This document shows positions 1-5,964 of a stretch of 8,077 nucleotides of DNA, piece after piece. The translations under genes were made by a program, and so were the position numbers. The notes below the pieces were generated by a model that was not told the DNA's origin, ran no database searches, and worked only from the letters and a program-made list of their open reading frames with translations. The DNA lies in contig JABZYJ010000087.1 of NCBI GenBank assembly GCA_015265235.1, positions 1 through 8,077 of the forward strand. Direction: 5' to 3'. Positions within the stretch are counted from its first letter, which is position 1. The number at the start of each line of letters is the position of its first letter. This stretch comes from Selenomonas sp. (GTDB lineage Bacteria; Bacillota; Negativicutes; Selenomonadales; Selenomonadaceae).

Positions 1-255
1 GCCGTGCATCTCCTTGTACTGGCGGAACACGTGCAGATTGTAGAGATTGATGTAGCGGCGCTCGCCGCGATGCTGGAAATAGTCCGCCTGAATCTCCGCT
101 CGGCGGTTCTTCTCCTCGCTTGTCCCCATGTGCATCTGCTGCAGCGGGGTCTTTACCGTCTCCTGCGCTGCCGTCTGCGACGGTGCGGCACTGACGGCAC
201 TTGTCAGGCAAAGTGCCCCTGCCGTCAGGAGTGCGGCTGCATACATCTTTTTCAC
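1..255 (-). CDS. Secreted protein of unknown function, N-terminal part
   Basis: This gene runs off the left edge; 85 codons are visible with no stop. The chosen start is a GTG at 255-253. It has a good Shine-Dalgarno, GGAGG (263-267), seven bases upstream; an ATG three codons later (246-244) is the alternative. The first ~23 residues form a Sec signal peptide: a KK pair, a hydrophobic core rich in Ala and Leu, and an AVSA end. The mature part is polar and charged, with EEKNRRAEIQADYFQHRGERR around residues 46-66, and continues into an aromatic/basic stretch (YINLYNLHVFRQYKEMHG). The gene starts 4 bases after the ubiX stop, and its ribosome binding site overlaps that stop, so it is probably co-transcribed with serS-ubiX. 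I do not recognise the family. Export to the periplasm or beyond is inferred from the signal peptide. Confidence 0.75.
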   Translation of the reverse strand, partial: MKKMYAAALLTAGALCLTSAVSAAPSQTAAQETVKTPLQQMHMGTSEEKNRRAEIQADYFQHRGERRYINLYNLHVFRQYKEMHG

Positions 256-259
256 GATA

Positions 260-814
260 CTACCTCCAACGCGTATATAGCTCCGCCTCGATGCCGAGGC
301 GGTCGAGGATCTTCCCCACCATCATGTCGACGAGGTCGTCGAGTGTCTCCGGGCGATGATAAAATCCCGGCGCGGCGGGCATGATGATCGCCCCCGCCCG
401 CGCCAGACGCAGCAAATTCTCCAAGTGGATCTCGTGCATCGGCGTCTCACGCGGTACGAGGAGGAGCCGCCGCCCCTCCTTCAGCGTCACATCCGCTGCG
501 CGCGAGAGGAGATCGTCCGTCACGCCGTGCGCGATGGCTCCTGCGGTCTTCATCGAGCAGGGCACGACGATCATCGCATCCATGCGGAACGAGCCGCTCG
601 CGATCGCTGCCCCCACGTCCGCATTCGGATAGAGCACGGTCACACGCCGCGCCAGTTCCTCCGCCGATACGCCGCACTCATAGTCCAGCACGCGCATACC
701 GCTCTCTGTGACGACAGCGTGCACCTCGATGCCGCGTTCCGCGAGCACCTCGATGAGGCGGAGGGCATAGCAGCTGCCGCTCGCCCCCGTGATGCCGACG
801 ATGACTTTTTTCAT
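260..814 (-). CDS. ubiX: UbiX-family flavin prenyltransferase
   Basis: This is a UbiX/Pad1-type flavoprotein. The family attaches a dimethylallyl group to reduced FMN to make prenylated FMN, the cofactor of UbiD-type decarboxylases; it is cytosolic. At 184 residues it has the usual length. Recognisable motifs are the N-terminal nucleotide-binding GITGASGS (7-14), ASGSFRMDAM (72-81), PCSMKT (85-90), the SRAADVTLKEGRRLLLVPRET block (104-124) and FYHRP (151-155). Its ATG overlaps the serS TGA as ATGA (814-811), and I see no strong Shine-Dalgarno before it, so translational coupling to serS is likely. No UbiD partner lies in the window, so the decarboxylase served (a quinone-pathway or aromatic-acid UbiD) cannot be named. 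The family call is secure; the physiological role is open. Confidence 0.95.
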   Translation of the reverse strand: MKKVIVGITGASGSCYALRLIEVLAERGIEVHAVVTESGMRVLDYECGVSAEELARRVTVLYPNADVGAAIASGSFRMDAMIVVPCSMKTAGAIAHGVTDDLLSRAADVTLKEGRRLLLVPRETPMHEIHLENLLRLARAGAIIMPAAPGFYHRPETLDDLVDMMVGKILDRLGIEAELYTRWR

Positions 815-2082
815 CGGATGACCGTGACCCCGTGCATGTACGGAACCAGTGCCTTCGGCACGATGACCGAGCCGTCCTCCTGCTGATTGTTTTCGAGGAT
901 TGCCGCCACCGTGCGTCCGACGGCGAGTCCCGAGCCGTTCAGCGTATGGAGGAACGTCGGCTTCGCCCCGCGTGCGGGACGGTATTTGATGTTCGCGCGG
1001 CGCGCCTGATAGTCCGTGCAGTTCGAGCAGGACGAGATCTCGCGGTACTTGTCCTGTGCGGGCATCCAGACCTCGATGTCGTAGGTCTTTGCCGAGGTGA
1101 AGCTCATGTCGCCCGTGCAGAGCTGGATGACGCGATACGGCAGCTCGAGGATCTTCAGCACGTCCTCTGCCGCCGTCACCATGCTCTCAAGCTCGTCCCA
1201 GCTCGTCTCCGGCGTGACGAATTTGATCAGCTCCACCTTGTTGAACTGATGCTGACGGATGAGCCCGCGCGTGTCGCGCCCCGCGCTGCCCGCCTCTGCG
1301 CGGAAGCACGCCGTATAGGACGTGTAGTACTCCGGCAGCTGCTCCGCATCGAGGATCTCATCGCGATGGTAGTTTGTCGTCGGCACCTCCGCCGTCGGCA
1401 CGAGGTAGTAGTCGAGCCCCTCGAGTTTGAACATATCCTCGGCAAATTTTGGCAGCTGCCCTGTGCCGATCATGCTTGCCTCGTTCACGATATAGGGGGC
1501 AAGCATCTCCGTGTAGCCGTGTTTCTCGGCATGGAGATCCATCATGAAGTTAATGCAGGCGCGCTCAAGCCGTGCGCCGAGCCCCTTGTAGAACGTAAAG
1601 CGTGCGCCCGTGACCTTCGCCGCGCGCTCTGCATCGAGGATACCGAGTGCGTCGCCGATGTCCCAGTGCGCCTTCGGGGTGAAATCAAACGTGCGCGGCG
1701 TGCCGCAGCGGCGCACCTCGGGGTTCTCCGTCTCGTCCTTGCCGATCGGCACATCCGCCTTCGGCATATTCGGAATCTGGAGCAGGAGGCCGCGCAGGCG
1801 CAGCTCCACGTCGCGCAGATCCTCATCGAGTGCCGCGATCTCATCGCCGAGCGTGCGCATCTCCGCGACGATCTCATCCGCGTTCTCGCCCGCCTTCTTG
1901 CGCGCGCCGACCTCCTTCGAGACGGCGTTGCGGCGCGCCTTCTTCTCCTCCACATCCTGCAGGATCCTGCGGCGGCGCTCCTCGAGCTCCGTGAACGGCG
2001 AGAGGTCGAGCGTATTGCAGCGATGCTTCAGCATCTCCTGCACAGCGGGCAGGTTCTCACGCACAAACTTCATATCCAGCAT
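811..2082 (-). CDS. serS: Seryl-tRNA synthetase
   Basis: This class II aminoacyl-tRNA synthetase charges tRNA-Ser (and tRNA-Sec where present) with serine using ATP; it is cytosolic. About 423 residues is the normal bacterial length. The N-terminal ~110 residues form the long, charged, Arg/Glu-rich helical arm that grips the tRNA. The catalytic core shows TAEVP (about 230-234), motif 2 (ACFRAEAGSAGRDTRGLIRQHQF, about 258-280), CSNC (about 352-355), and motif 3 (NGSGLAVGRTVAAILENNQ, about 382-400) with its ATP-binding Arg. I chose the ATG at 2082 because GGAG (2092-2095) sits nine bases upstream and the protein then begins in the usual MLDMKF way. An in-frame TTG at 2088 would add two residues but sits only three bases from GGAG. 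It is the first gene of the serS-ubiX-secreted protein operon. The leader is too short for a T-box. Confidence 0.98.
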   Translation of the reverse strand: MLDMKFVRENLPAVQEMLKHRCNTLDLSPFTELEERRRRILQDVEEKKARRNAVSKEVGARKKAGENADEIVAEMRTLGDEIAALDEDLRDVELRLRGLLLQIPNMPKADVPIGKDETENPEVRRCGTPRTFDFTPKAHWDIGDALGILDAERAAKVTGARFTFYKGLGARLERACINFMMDLHAEKHGYTEMLAPYIVNEASMIGTGQLPKFAEDMFKLEGLDYYLVPTAEVPTTNYHRDEILDAEQLPEYYTSYTACFRAEAGSAGRDTRGLIRQHQFNKVELIKFVTPETSWDELESMVTAAEDVLKILELPYRVIQLCTGDMSFTSAKTYDIEVWMPAQDKYREISSCSNCTDYQARRANIKYRPARGAKPTFLHTLNGSGLAVGRTVAAILENNQQEDGSVIVPKALVPYMHGVTVIR

Positions 2083-2126
2083 TGACAATCACTCCATCAT
2101 ATTGTAGATATCCTTTATTTCCTGTT

Positions 2127-2155
2127 ATTTTAGCATACACAGGACGCAAAAGCAA
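2127..2155 (-). promoter_or_regulatory. serS operon promoter
   Basis: On the minus strand, TTGCTT (2155-2150) and TAAAAT (2132-2127) are separated by 17 bases, a good sigma-70-type spacing. The predicted transcript starts near 2120, about 40 bases before the serS ATG. That leaves no room for a T-box riboswitch, which often controls serS in Firmicutes. Prediction by eye only. Confidence 0.6.
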
Positions 2156-2208
2156 AAGCCGCCCTTCGGGCAATTTCCCATTATCACAGAGTCAAAAAAT
2201 CGCTCCAT

Positions 2209-2238
2209 TTGTAAAGGGTGAAACATCCGTGATAAAAT
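2209..2238 (+). promoter_or_regulatory. mutY promoter with extended -10
   Basis: TTGTAA (2209-2214) lies 18 bases before TAAAAT (2233-2238). A TG at 2230-2231, one base before the hexamer, makes an extended -10. It points away from the serS promoter, so the two genes are divergently transcribed from one spacer. The mutY Shine-Dalgarno GGAG (2290-2293) follows, eight bases before the ATG. Confidence 0.55.
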
Positions 2239-2301
2239 ATAGGAATCACAGATAAGACGAAATTTATCAGTGCTTCCCTAACACGAAATGGAGAACCATC
2301 T

Positions 2302-3408
2302 ATGAATATACAGCCTTGGGCGGGCGCAGACGTCTTTCCCGCCCTCTGCCGCGCCCTGCTCACATGGCGCAAATCCGCGCCCGACACGCGCGACCTGCCG
2401 TGGCGCGACGAACCGACACCGTACCATGTCTGGATCTCGGAGATCATGCTCCAGCAGACGCGCGCCGCCGTCGTACGCGCCTACTACCTGCGTTTTCTCA
2501 CGGTACTGCCGAGCGTCCATGACCTCGCCGCCGTGAACGACGACGCTCTCATGAAGCTGTGGCAGGGGCTCGGCTACTACAGCCGTGCGCGCAACCTCAA
2601 GCGCGCGGCACAGGTGATCGTCAAAGAGCACGGCGGCGACCTCCCGAACGACTTCGATGCCCTCCTCAAGCTCCCCGGCATCGGACGCTATACGGCGAGT
2701 GCCATCGCGTCGTTTGCCTACGGACAGCCGCGCCCTGCTGTTGACGGCAACTTTCTCCGCGTCGCGGCACGCATCACGGCGAATCCCATCGACATTGGAA
2801 AAGACAGCACAAAGCGTTCTCTTGAAGCCGCGCTCTCCGTCTCCTACCCCGAGGGGCGTGATGCAGGTCTCTTGAACGAGGCATTCATGGATCTCGGCGC
2901 GACAATATGTCTGCCGCACGGCGCGCCGCTCTGTCACAGCTGCCCCGCCGCGCAGCTCTGCCTTGCCCATGATCGCGGCACAGAACAGGACTATCCCGTA
3001 AAGTCCGCCGCCAAAGCACGGCGCAAGGAAAAACACACCGTCCTCGTCCTATCCTGCGGTGACCGCATCGCCATACGAAAAAGACCCGCGAAGGGGCTCC
3101 TCGCAGGTCTCTGGGAATATCCACATCTCGACGGAAAGCAGTCAAAGCGTGCCGTGCGTGCACATCTCAATGGCAAGGGTTTCCATGTCCTCTCCATCGA
3201 CCCACTCCCGCCCGCGCGTCACATCTTCAGCCATATCGAATGGGATCTCACGGGCTGGGCGGTCACGGTCGCGGAAAAGAACGAGCCGCCGCTCATGGCC
3301 GCCGAGACCGCATCGGGCGAACCGTCCGGCCTCCTCTGGGTACGCCGCGCGGAACTCGCCGAGACGTACAGCATCCCTGCGGCATTTGGATATTTTACGC
3401 CGCACTAA
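2302..3408 (+). CDS. mutY: A/G-specific adenine DNA glycosylase MutY
   Basis: This repair enzyme removes adenine mispaired with 8-oxoguanine. At 368 residues it is full length. The N-terminal HhH-GPD domain has PWR (34-36), the catalytic Glu47 in SEIMLQQT, WQGLGYYSRARNL (87-99), the helix-hairpin-helix LPGIGRYTASAI (124-135) and the catalytic Asp148 in AVDGN. Four cysteines (203, 211, 214, 220) fit the [4Fe-4S] cluster loop, but the first gap is seven residues rather than the textbook six. The C-terminal NUDIX-like domain, which reads 8-oxoguanine, starts near residue 244, with LLAGLWEYP (266-274) and the FSH recognition triplet (309-311). The start is supported by GGAG eight bases upstream. 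It is a single-gene transcript between its own promoter and a strong terminator. Confidence 0.97.
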   Translation: MNIQPWAGADVFPALCRALLTWRKSAPDTRDLPWRDEPTPYHVWISEIMLQQTRAAVVRAYYLRFLTVLPSVHDLAAVNDDALMKLWQGLGYYSRARNLKRAAQVIVKEHGGDLPNDFDALLKLPGIGRYTASAIASFAYGQPRPAVDGNFLRVAARITANPIDIGKDSTKRSLEAALSVSYPEGRDAGLLNEAFMDLGATICLPHGAPLCHSCPAAQLCLAHDRGTEQDYPVKSAAKARRKEKHTVLVLSCGDRIAIRKRPAKGLLAGLWEYPHLDGKQSKRAVRAHLNGKGFHVLSIDPLPPARHIFSHIEWDLTGWAVTVAEKNEPPLMAAETASGEPSGLLWVRRAELAETYSIPAAFGYFTPH

Positions 3409-3416
3409 GAGACAAT

Positions 3417-3462
3417 AGCCCCCGTCAAGATACCGACACATCCTGACGGGGGCTTTCTATAT
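3417..3462. terminator. Shared terminator between convergent mutY and hutW-like gene
   Basis: A perfect 11-bp stem (AGCCCCCGTCA at 3417-3427, TGACGGGGGCT at 3444-3454) encloses a 16-base loop and is followed by TTTCTATAT on the plus strand. It begins eight bases after the mutY stop, so it is the mutY terminator. On the minus strand the stem is followed by ATTGTC, a weak T-tract, so termination of the radical SAM transcript is plausible but less certain. Confidence 0.85.
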
Positions 3463-3465
3463 CAT

Positions 3466-3558
3466 CTACACAGCCTTGCCGAGGTCGCGTGACTGGGTGC
3501 GCATGACCGTATTGAGGTCATGATCTGCCCCCGCGGCGCGTTCCTTTTCACGCTCTTT
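3466..3558 (-). other. In-frame coding-like extension beyond the hutW-like stop codon
   Basis: Reading on in the same frame after the TGA gives 30 sense codons and then TAG (3468-3466). The peptide begins KEREKERAAG, continuing the charged helix that ends in MLKELI, and ends RTQSRDLGKAV. It has no credible start of its own; its only Met leaves 12 codons. Its TAG is 11 bases from the shared hairpin, whereas the TGA is about 100 bases away. It may be a former C-terminus cut by a nonsense change, a recoded UGA, or chance. Confidence 0.4.
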
Positions 3559-5115
3559 TCAGATGAGCTCCTTCAGCATCTGCATGTGCGGATGGTTCTC
3601 CATCTCCGGCGACGGCTTTCCTGCGAGTGCCGCCGCCATCTGCGCGGGCATCCCATCGGGGAACATCGCCTCGAGCATGGAGCGCACGGATTTCGGTATC
3701 ATGTCCTGCACAGCGACGTTCTCCTTGCGGAGCTTCACCGTATCCTCCTGCGTGAGAGCATACGCCTCGAGGAAGCCCTGAATGAGGTTGTCATGCCAGA
3801 ACTCGCCCGCACGCGTCAGGCGGAATCCCGTCTCCGTGCGCGTGACCAGCCCGTTCTCCGCCCATGCGGCGAGAAGCGGCTCCATCTCGGTGAGGAGATC
3901 GACACCGTATTTTTTCGTGAAAAACGGCGCATAGAGATAGCCGTGCTCGATCTGGTCACCGATCTCGCTCTGCATGCGGTGTGCATCCGCCTGCTCGCCC
4001 ATGAACTGGAAGGGCTTCGCTCCCTCCTCGACCATCTTCTCATACGGCGCGAGTGCACCGTGATTGCGCCACATCATCTGACCGATGAAGCCGCCCGCGC
4101 CCGAGCCGAAGGCGAGGACGTCACAGCCGCGCTTGGCGAGCGTATTGTAGATGCTGCGCTCACGGTGATCCGTCGCCCAGTGGGTTGTGTCGATGCGGCG
4201 CACCATCGGGTACTCCATGACGATGTCAATGCCGCGCCGGAAATACTCTGCCTGCTCCTCCGTCGTCGGCAGCATCGGCAGATCCCCCGATGCGACGCGC
4301 CGTGCCAGTTCGCTCGACGGGAACACATTGAGCTGATAGAGGTCGCCGCCCGCGATGCCGATCTCGAACTGCGTGCGCACATCGTTTTCCCAGACCTCCA
4401 TCGACTGGTAGGGCAGCCCGTAGATGAGGTCGGCGATGACGACGGCGCCCTGCTGCTCCACCATGCGGCGCAGTGTCGCGATGACCGTTTCGCTGTCGTC
4501 AATGCGTCCAATCGCCTGACGGACGCGCGTGTCAAAGGACTGCACGCCGAGGGAGAACCGATTGATGCCCGCGTTCATTGCCGCCTCAACCTTGCTCTCC
4601 GTGAGATCGTGGATGCGCCCCTCGAGCGTGATCTCGCAGTCACTCGTGAGCGGCAGACGTGCACGCACCGCCTGTACGAGGCGCGCGATATCCGCATCGC
4701 TCAGCGCTGTCGGCGTACCGCCGCCGAAGAACACCGCCTGAAAGGGTGCGCCCTGCACGTAGGGCGTATCCGCCGCCGCATCCAGCTCATCGAGGAGCAC
4801 ATCGACGTAGTGATGTGCCGCTTCTTCTCGCGTGAAGTTCTGAAAAAATCCGCAGTAGCTGCATTTTTTGTCACAGAACGGAATATGGATGTAAACCGCT
4901 CGCTCGTCGGCAGGATGCGGCGTCTGTGCCATCAGATCCGCCCATATACGTGTCTGCTCCTCCTTGTCCATCACCATGCGCTTGCCGCCTGCACCGGGGT
5001 GTACCACACGTTTTTTGGCGAAGGCACAGCCGAGTGGGTTCTCCGACTTCGTTCCAAGCAGCCACGCACGTTCCTCGATGGGAAGTGCATTGATTTTCTC
5101 CTGCAGTGTACTCAT
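3559..5115 (-). CDS. HutW/ChuW-family radical SAM protein, putative anaerobic heme degradation
   Basis: This 518-residue radical SAM enzyme has the HemN-like layout. The cluster motif is CDKKCSYC (Cys81, 85, 88), and the following GFFQN resembles the CGFYQN of the heme-degrading ChuW/HutW/HmuW family. Further landmarks are FFGGGTPT (129-136), LEGRIHDLT (164-172), RFSLGVQSFD (186-195), ADLIYGLPYQ (228-237) and AFGSGAGG (335-342). Family members use SAM to methylate and open heme without oxygen, releasing iron and anaerobilin; that activity here is inferred. An N-terminal ~70-residue part and a C-terminal helical stretch beyond ~455 flank the core. The ATG overlaps the flavodoxin TGA as ATGA, and GGGAGG lies just upstream. 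After the TGA at 3561-3559 the frame remains open and coding-like to a TAG at 3468-3466. Coproporphyrinogen dehydrogenase (HemN) is the less likely alternative. Confidence 0.85.
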   Translation of the reverse strand: MSTLQEKINALPIEERAWLLGTKSENPLGCAFAKKRVVHPGAGGKRMVMDKEEQTRIWADLMAQTPHPADERAVYIHIPFCDKKCSYCGFFQNFTREEAAHHYVDVLLDELDAAADTPYVQGAPFQAVFFGGGTPTALSDADIARLVQAVRARLPLTSDCEITLEGRIHDLTESKVEAAMNAGINRFSLGVQSFDTRVRQAIGRIDDSETVIATLRRMVEQQGAVVIADLIYGLPYQSMEVWENDVRTQFEIGIAGGDLYQLNVFPSSELARRVASGDLPMLPTTEEQAEYFRRGIDIVMEYPMVRRIDTTHWATDHRERSIYNTLAKRGCDVLAFGSGAGGFIGQMMWRNHGALAPYEKMVEEGAKPFQFMGEQADAHRMQSEIGDQIEHGYLYAPFFTKKYGVDLLTEMEPLLAAWAENGLVTRTETGFRLTRAGEFWHDNLIQGFLEAYALTQEDTVKLRKENVAVQDMIPKSVRSMLEAMFPDGMPAQMAAALAGKPSPEMENHPHMQMLKELI

Positions 5116-5612
5116 GCCAATACCTCCCTCGCCGCCGCAATCACGCGGGCAAAATCCGCTGCATCTGGGTGACGCGCCGCCGCTGCATAGCGTGCCGCAC
5201 TCTCCTCCGTATAGGCGTGCACATTATCCTTCGGCATACTCTTGAACATCTCGATCAGCATCGGATCGATTGCCCCCTGCACGAGAATCGCACCGAGGAT
5301 CTCATTCGACGCGTCACAGAGTGCGCGGATGTTCGCGATGCACTTCGCTGCGTGCTCCGAGTCCGGCTCCGCGCCGAGCGTGCCGAAGAGAAAGATGCGG
5401 CGCCCGCGCAAACGCTCAATGTACTTTCGCGCCGCTGCATCTGCCGTCCCGCGGTCAATCCACGTACCGATGCAGAGCGTTGCCTGCTCCGATACGCCAG
5501 AGGCATCCGCGACGCTGCAGCAGGGCGCGCCAAGTGCCTCCGCCAGATGCTCCGCCACCCGCTTCGTATTCCCCGTGCGCGAGGAATATATCACTGCTGT
5601 TTCATTCTTCAT
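5112..5612 (-). CDS. Flavodoxin-family protein, probable redox partner of the radical SAM enzyme
   Basis: This is a short-chain flavodoxin fold of 166 residues, a cytosolic FMN electron carrier. The FMN phosphate loop is SSRTGNT (10-16), directly after a hydrophobic beta strand (AVIY). A second region, IGTWIDRGTAD (48-58), and FGTLGAEPDSEHA (76-88) fit the two other flavin-contacting loops. The C-terminus ends in ARHPDAADFARVIAAAREVLA (around 146-166), a helix common in flavodoxins of this type. The start ATG is supported by AAGGA (5624-5620), seven bases upstream. It overlaps the radical SAM gene by ATGA, which indicates an operon and coupled translation. In Fusobacterium a flavodoxin (HmuF) works with HmuW in anaerobic heme breakdown, so electron delivery to the radical SAM cluster is the likely role; that is inference from family and context. 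Confidence 0.88.
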   Translation of the reverse strand: MKNETAVIYSSRTGNTKRVAEHLAEALGAPCCSVADASGVSEQATLCIGTWIDRGTADAAARKYIERLRGRRIFLFGTLGAEPDSEHAAKCIANIRALCDASNEILGAILVQGAIDPMLIEMFKSMPKDNVHAYTEESAARYAAAARHPDAADFARVIAAAREVLA

Positions 5613-5656
5613 ACTGCATTCCTTTATGTGAATATGTTTTTTCTCGATTCACTTAT

Positions 5657-5685
5657 ATCATAGCGTAACAGCGTGCAAAAATCAA
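5657..5685 (-). promoter_or_regulatory. Promoter of the flavodoxin-hutW operon
   Basis: On the minus strand, TTGATT (5685-5680) and TATGAT (5662-5657) are 17 bases apart, close to the sigma-70 consensus. Transcription should start near 5650, giving a leader of about 38 bases before the flavodoxin ATG. The inverted repeats at 5702-5735 lie just upstream. Confidence 0.65.
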
Positions 5686-5701
5686 TAGATATTTTACACA
5701 A

Positions 5702-5735
5702 TCATAAATTTTAATTATGAATTTCGTTCATAATT
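5702..5735. promoter_or_regulatory. Overlapping inverted repeats, candidate operator
   Basis: A perfect 9-5-9 inverted repeat has arms AATTATGAA (5713-5721) and TTCATAATT (5727-5735). Its left arm also pairs with an upstream TCATAA (5702-5707), via TTATGA (5715-5720), across a 7-base spacer. So the TCATAA/TTATGA half-site occurs three times in 34 bases. The element sits 17 bases upstream of the flavodoxin -35, with centres roughly 61 and 74 bases before the predicted start, a position usual for activators. It does not match the Fur, CRP or FNR consensus well. The regulator is unknown. Confidence 0.45.
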
Positions 5736-5834
5736 TCTAGTGGATATGAACTCTATAATTTATATGTATATTCTTTCTCAATTAAAACACATATTTTATC
5801 TACGAATTACGTTCTATTCCTTTCTCCTTCCAGT

Positions 5835-5867
5835 AGATAATATAAACGAGTATATATTATATTATCT
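5835..5867. repeat. AT-rich 11-bp inverted repeat
   Basis: AGATAATATAA (5835-5845) is exactly complementary to TTATATTATCT (5857-5867) across an 11-base spacer. The GATAAT parts loosely resemble Fur-type hexamers, but the overall spacing does not form a Fur box. In such AT-rich DNA a chance origin is possible. It lies about 65-95 bases upstream of the Cys-rich gene's -10. Confidence 0.35.
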
Positions 5868-5928
5868 TCATATATCAATTTACCCATATTTATCATTTAT
5901 ATAAAAGAAAGTCTGCTCTTGACATACA

Positions 5929-5937
5929 TGCTATACT
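5929..5937 (+). promoter_or_regulatory. Extended -10 promoter of the Cys-rich gene
   Basis: TGC followed by TATACT (5932-5937) is an extended -10 element. No good -35 is found 17 bases upstream. A perfect TTGACA (5919-5924) lies only seven bases before TATACT and has no good -10 at its own proper distance. The predicted start is near 5945, giving a leader of about 20 bases that carries the strong AAGGAGG (5951-5957). Confidence 0.5.
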
Positions 5938-5964
5938 ATATGTGAACTAAAAGGAGGAACGTCT

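Larger units (their letters stand above)
5613..5964. other. AT-rich intergenic island
   Basis: This spacer of about 350 bases separates the divergent flavodoxin and Cys-rich genes. GC content in 5701-5880 is about 22% by count, against about 75% in a block of mutY (2341-2400). It holds the flavodoxin promoter, the inverted repeats at 5702-5735, an 11-bp inverted repeat at 5835-5845/5857-5867, and the promoter of the Cys-rich gene. A 52-codon ORF (5746-5904, plus strand) encodes a Tyr/Ile/Leu-rich peptide but has no proper Shine-Dalgarno, so I do not call it a gene. No RNA gene is recognisable. Confidence 0.7.

Noticed and set aside
832..2085. Long plus-strand reading frame opposite serS
   Set aside because: It is antisense to a clear serS, its translation is Arg/His/Leu-rich without any recognisable domain, and such mirror frames are common in GC-rich genes.
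2083..2155. T-box riboswitch before serS
   Set aside because: The predicted leader is about 40 bases, too short for a T-box, and no terminator/antiterminator pair is present.
2161..2171. GCCC-TTC-GGGC hairpin as a terminator
   Set aside because: The stem is only four base pairs, lacks a T-tract, and lies between divergent promoters where no transcript should end.
2183..2252. Direct repeat ATCACAGA (2183-2190 and 2245-2252) as an operator pair
   Set aside because: Eight bases repeated at a 62-base spacing can arise by chance; there is no dyad symmetry or further support.
3535..3561. Selenocysteine insertion at the hutW-like UGA
   Set aside because: No convincing stem-loop of the bacterial SECIS type lies at the required distance, and the position is in a C-terminal helix far from the active site. 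A nonsense change is simpler.
3520..5172. 550-codon plus-strand frame opposite the radical SAM gene
   Set aside because: It mirrors the well-supported minus-strand gene, has no proper ribosome binding site, and shows no family motifs.
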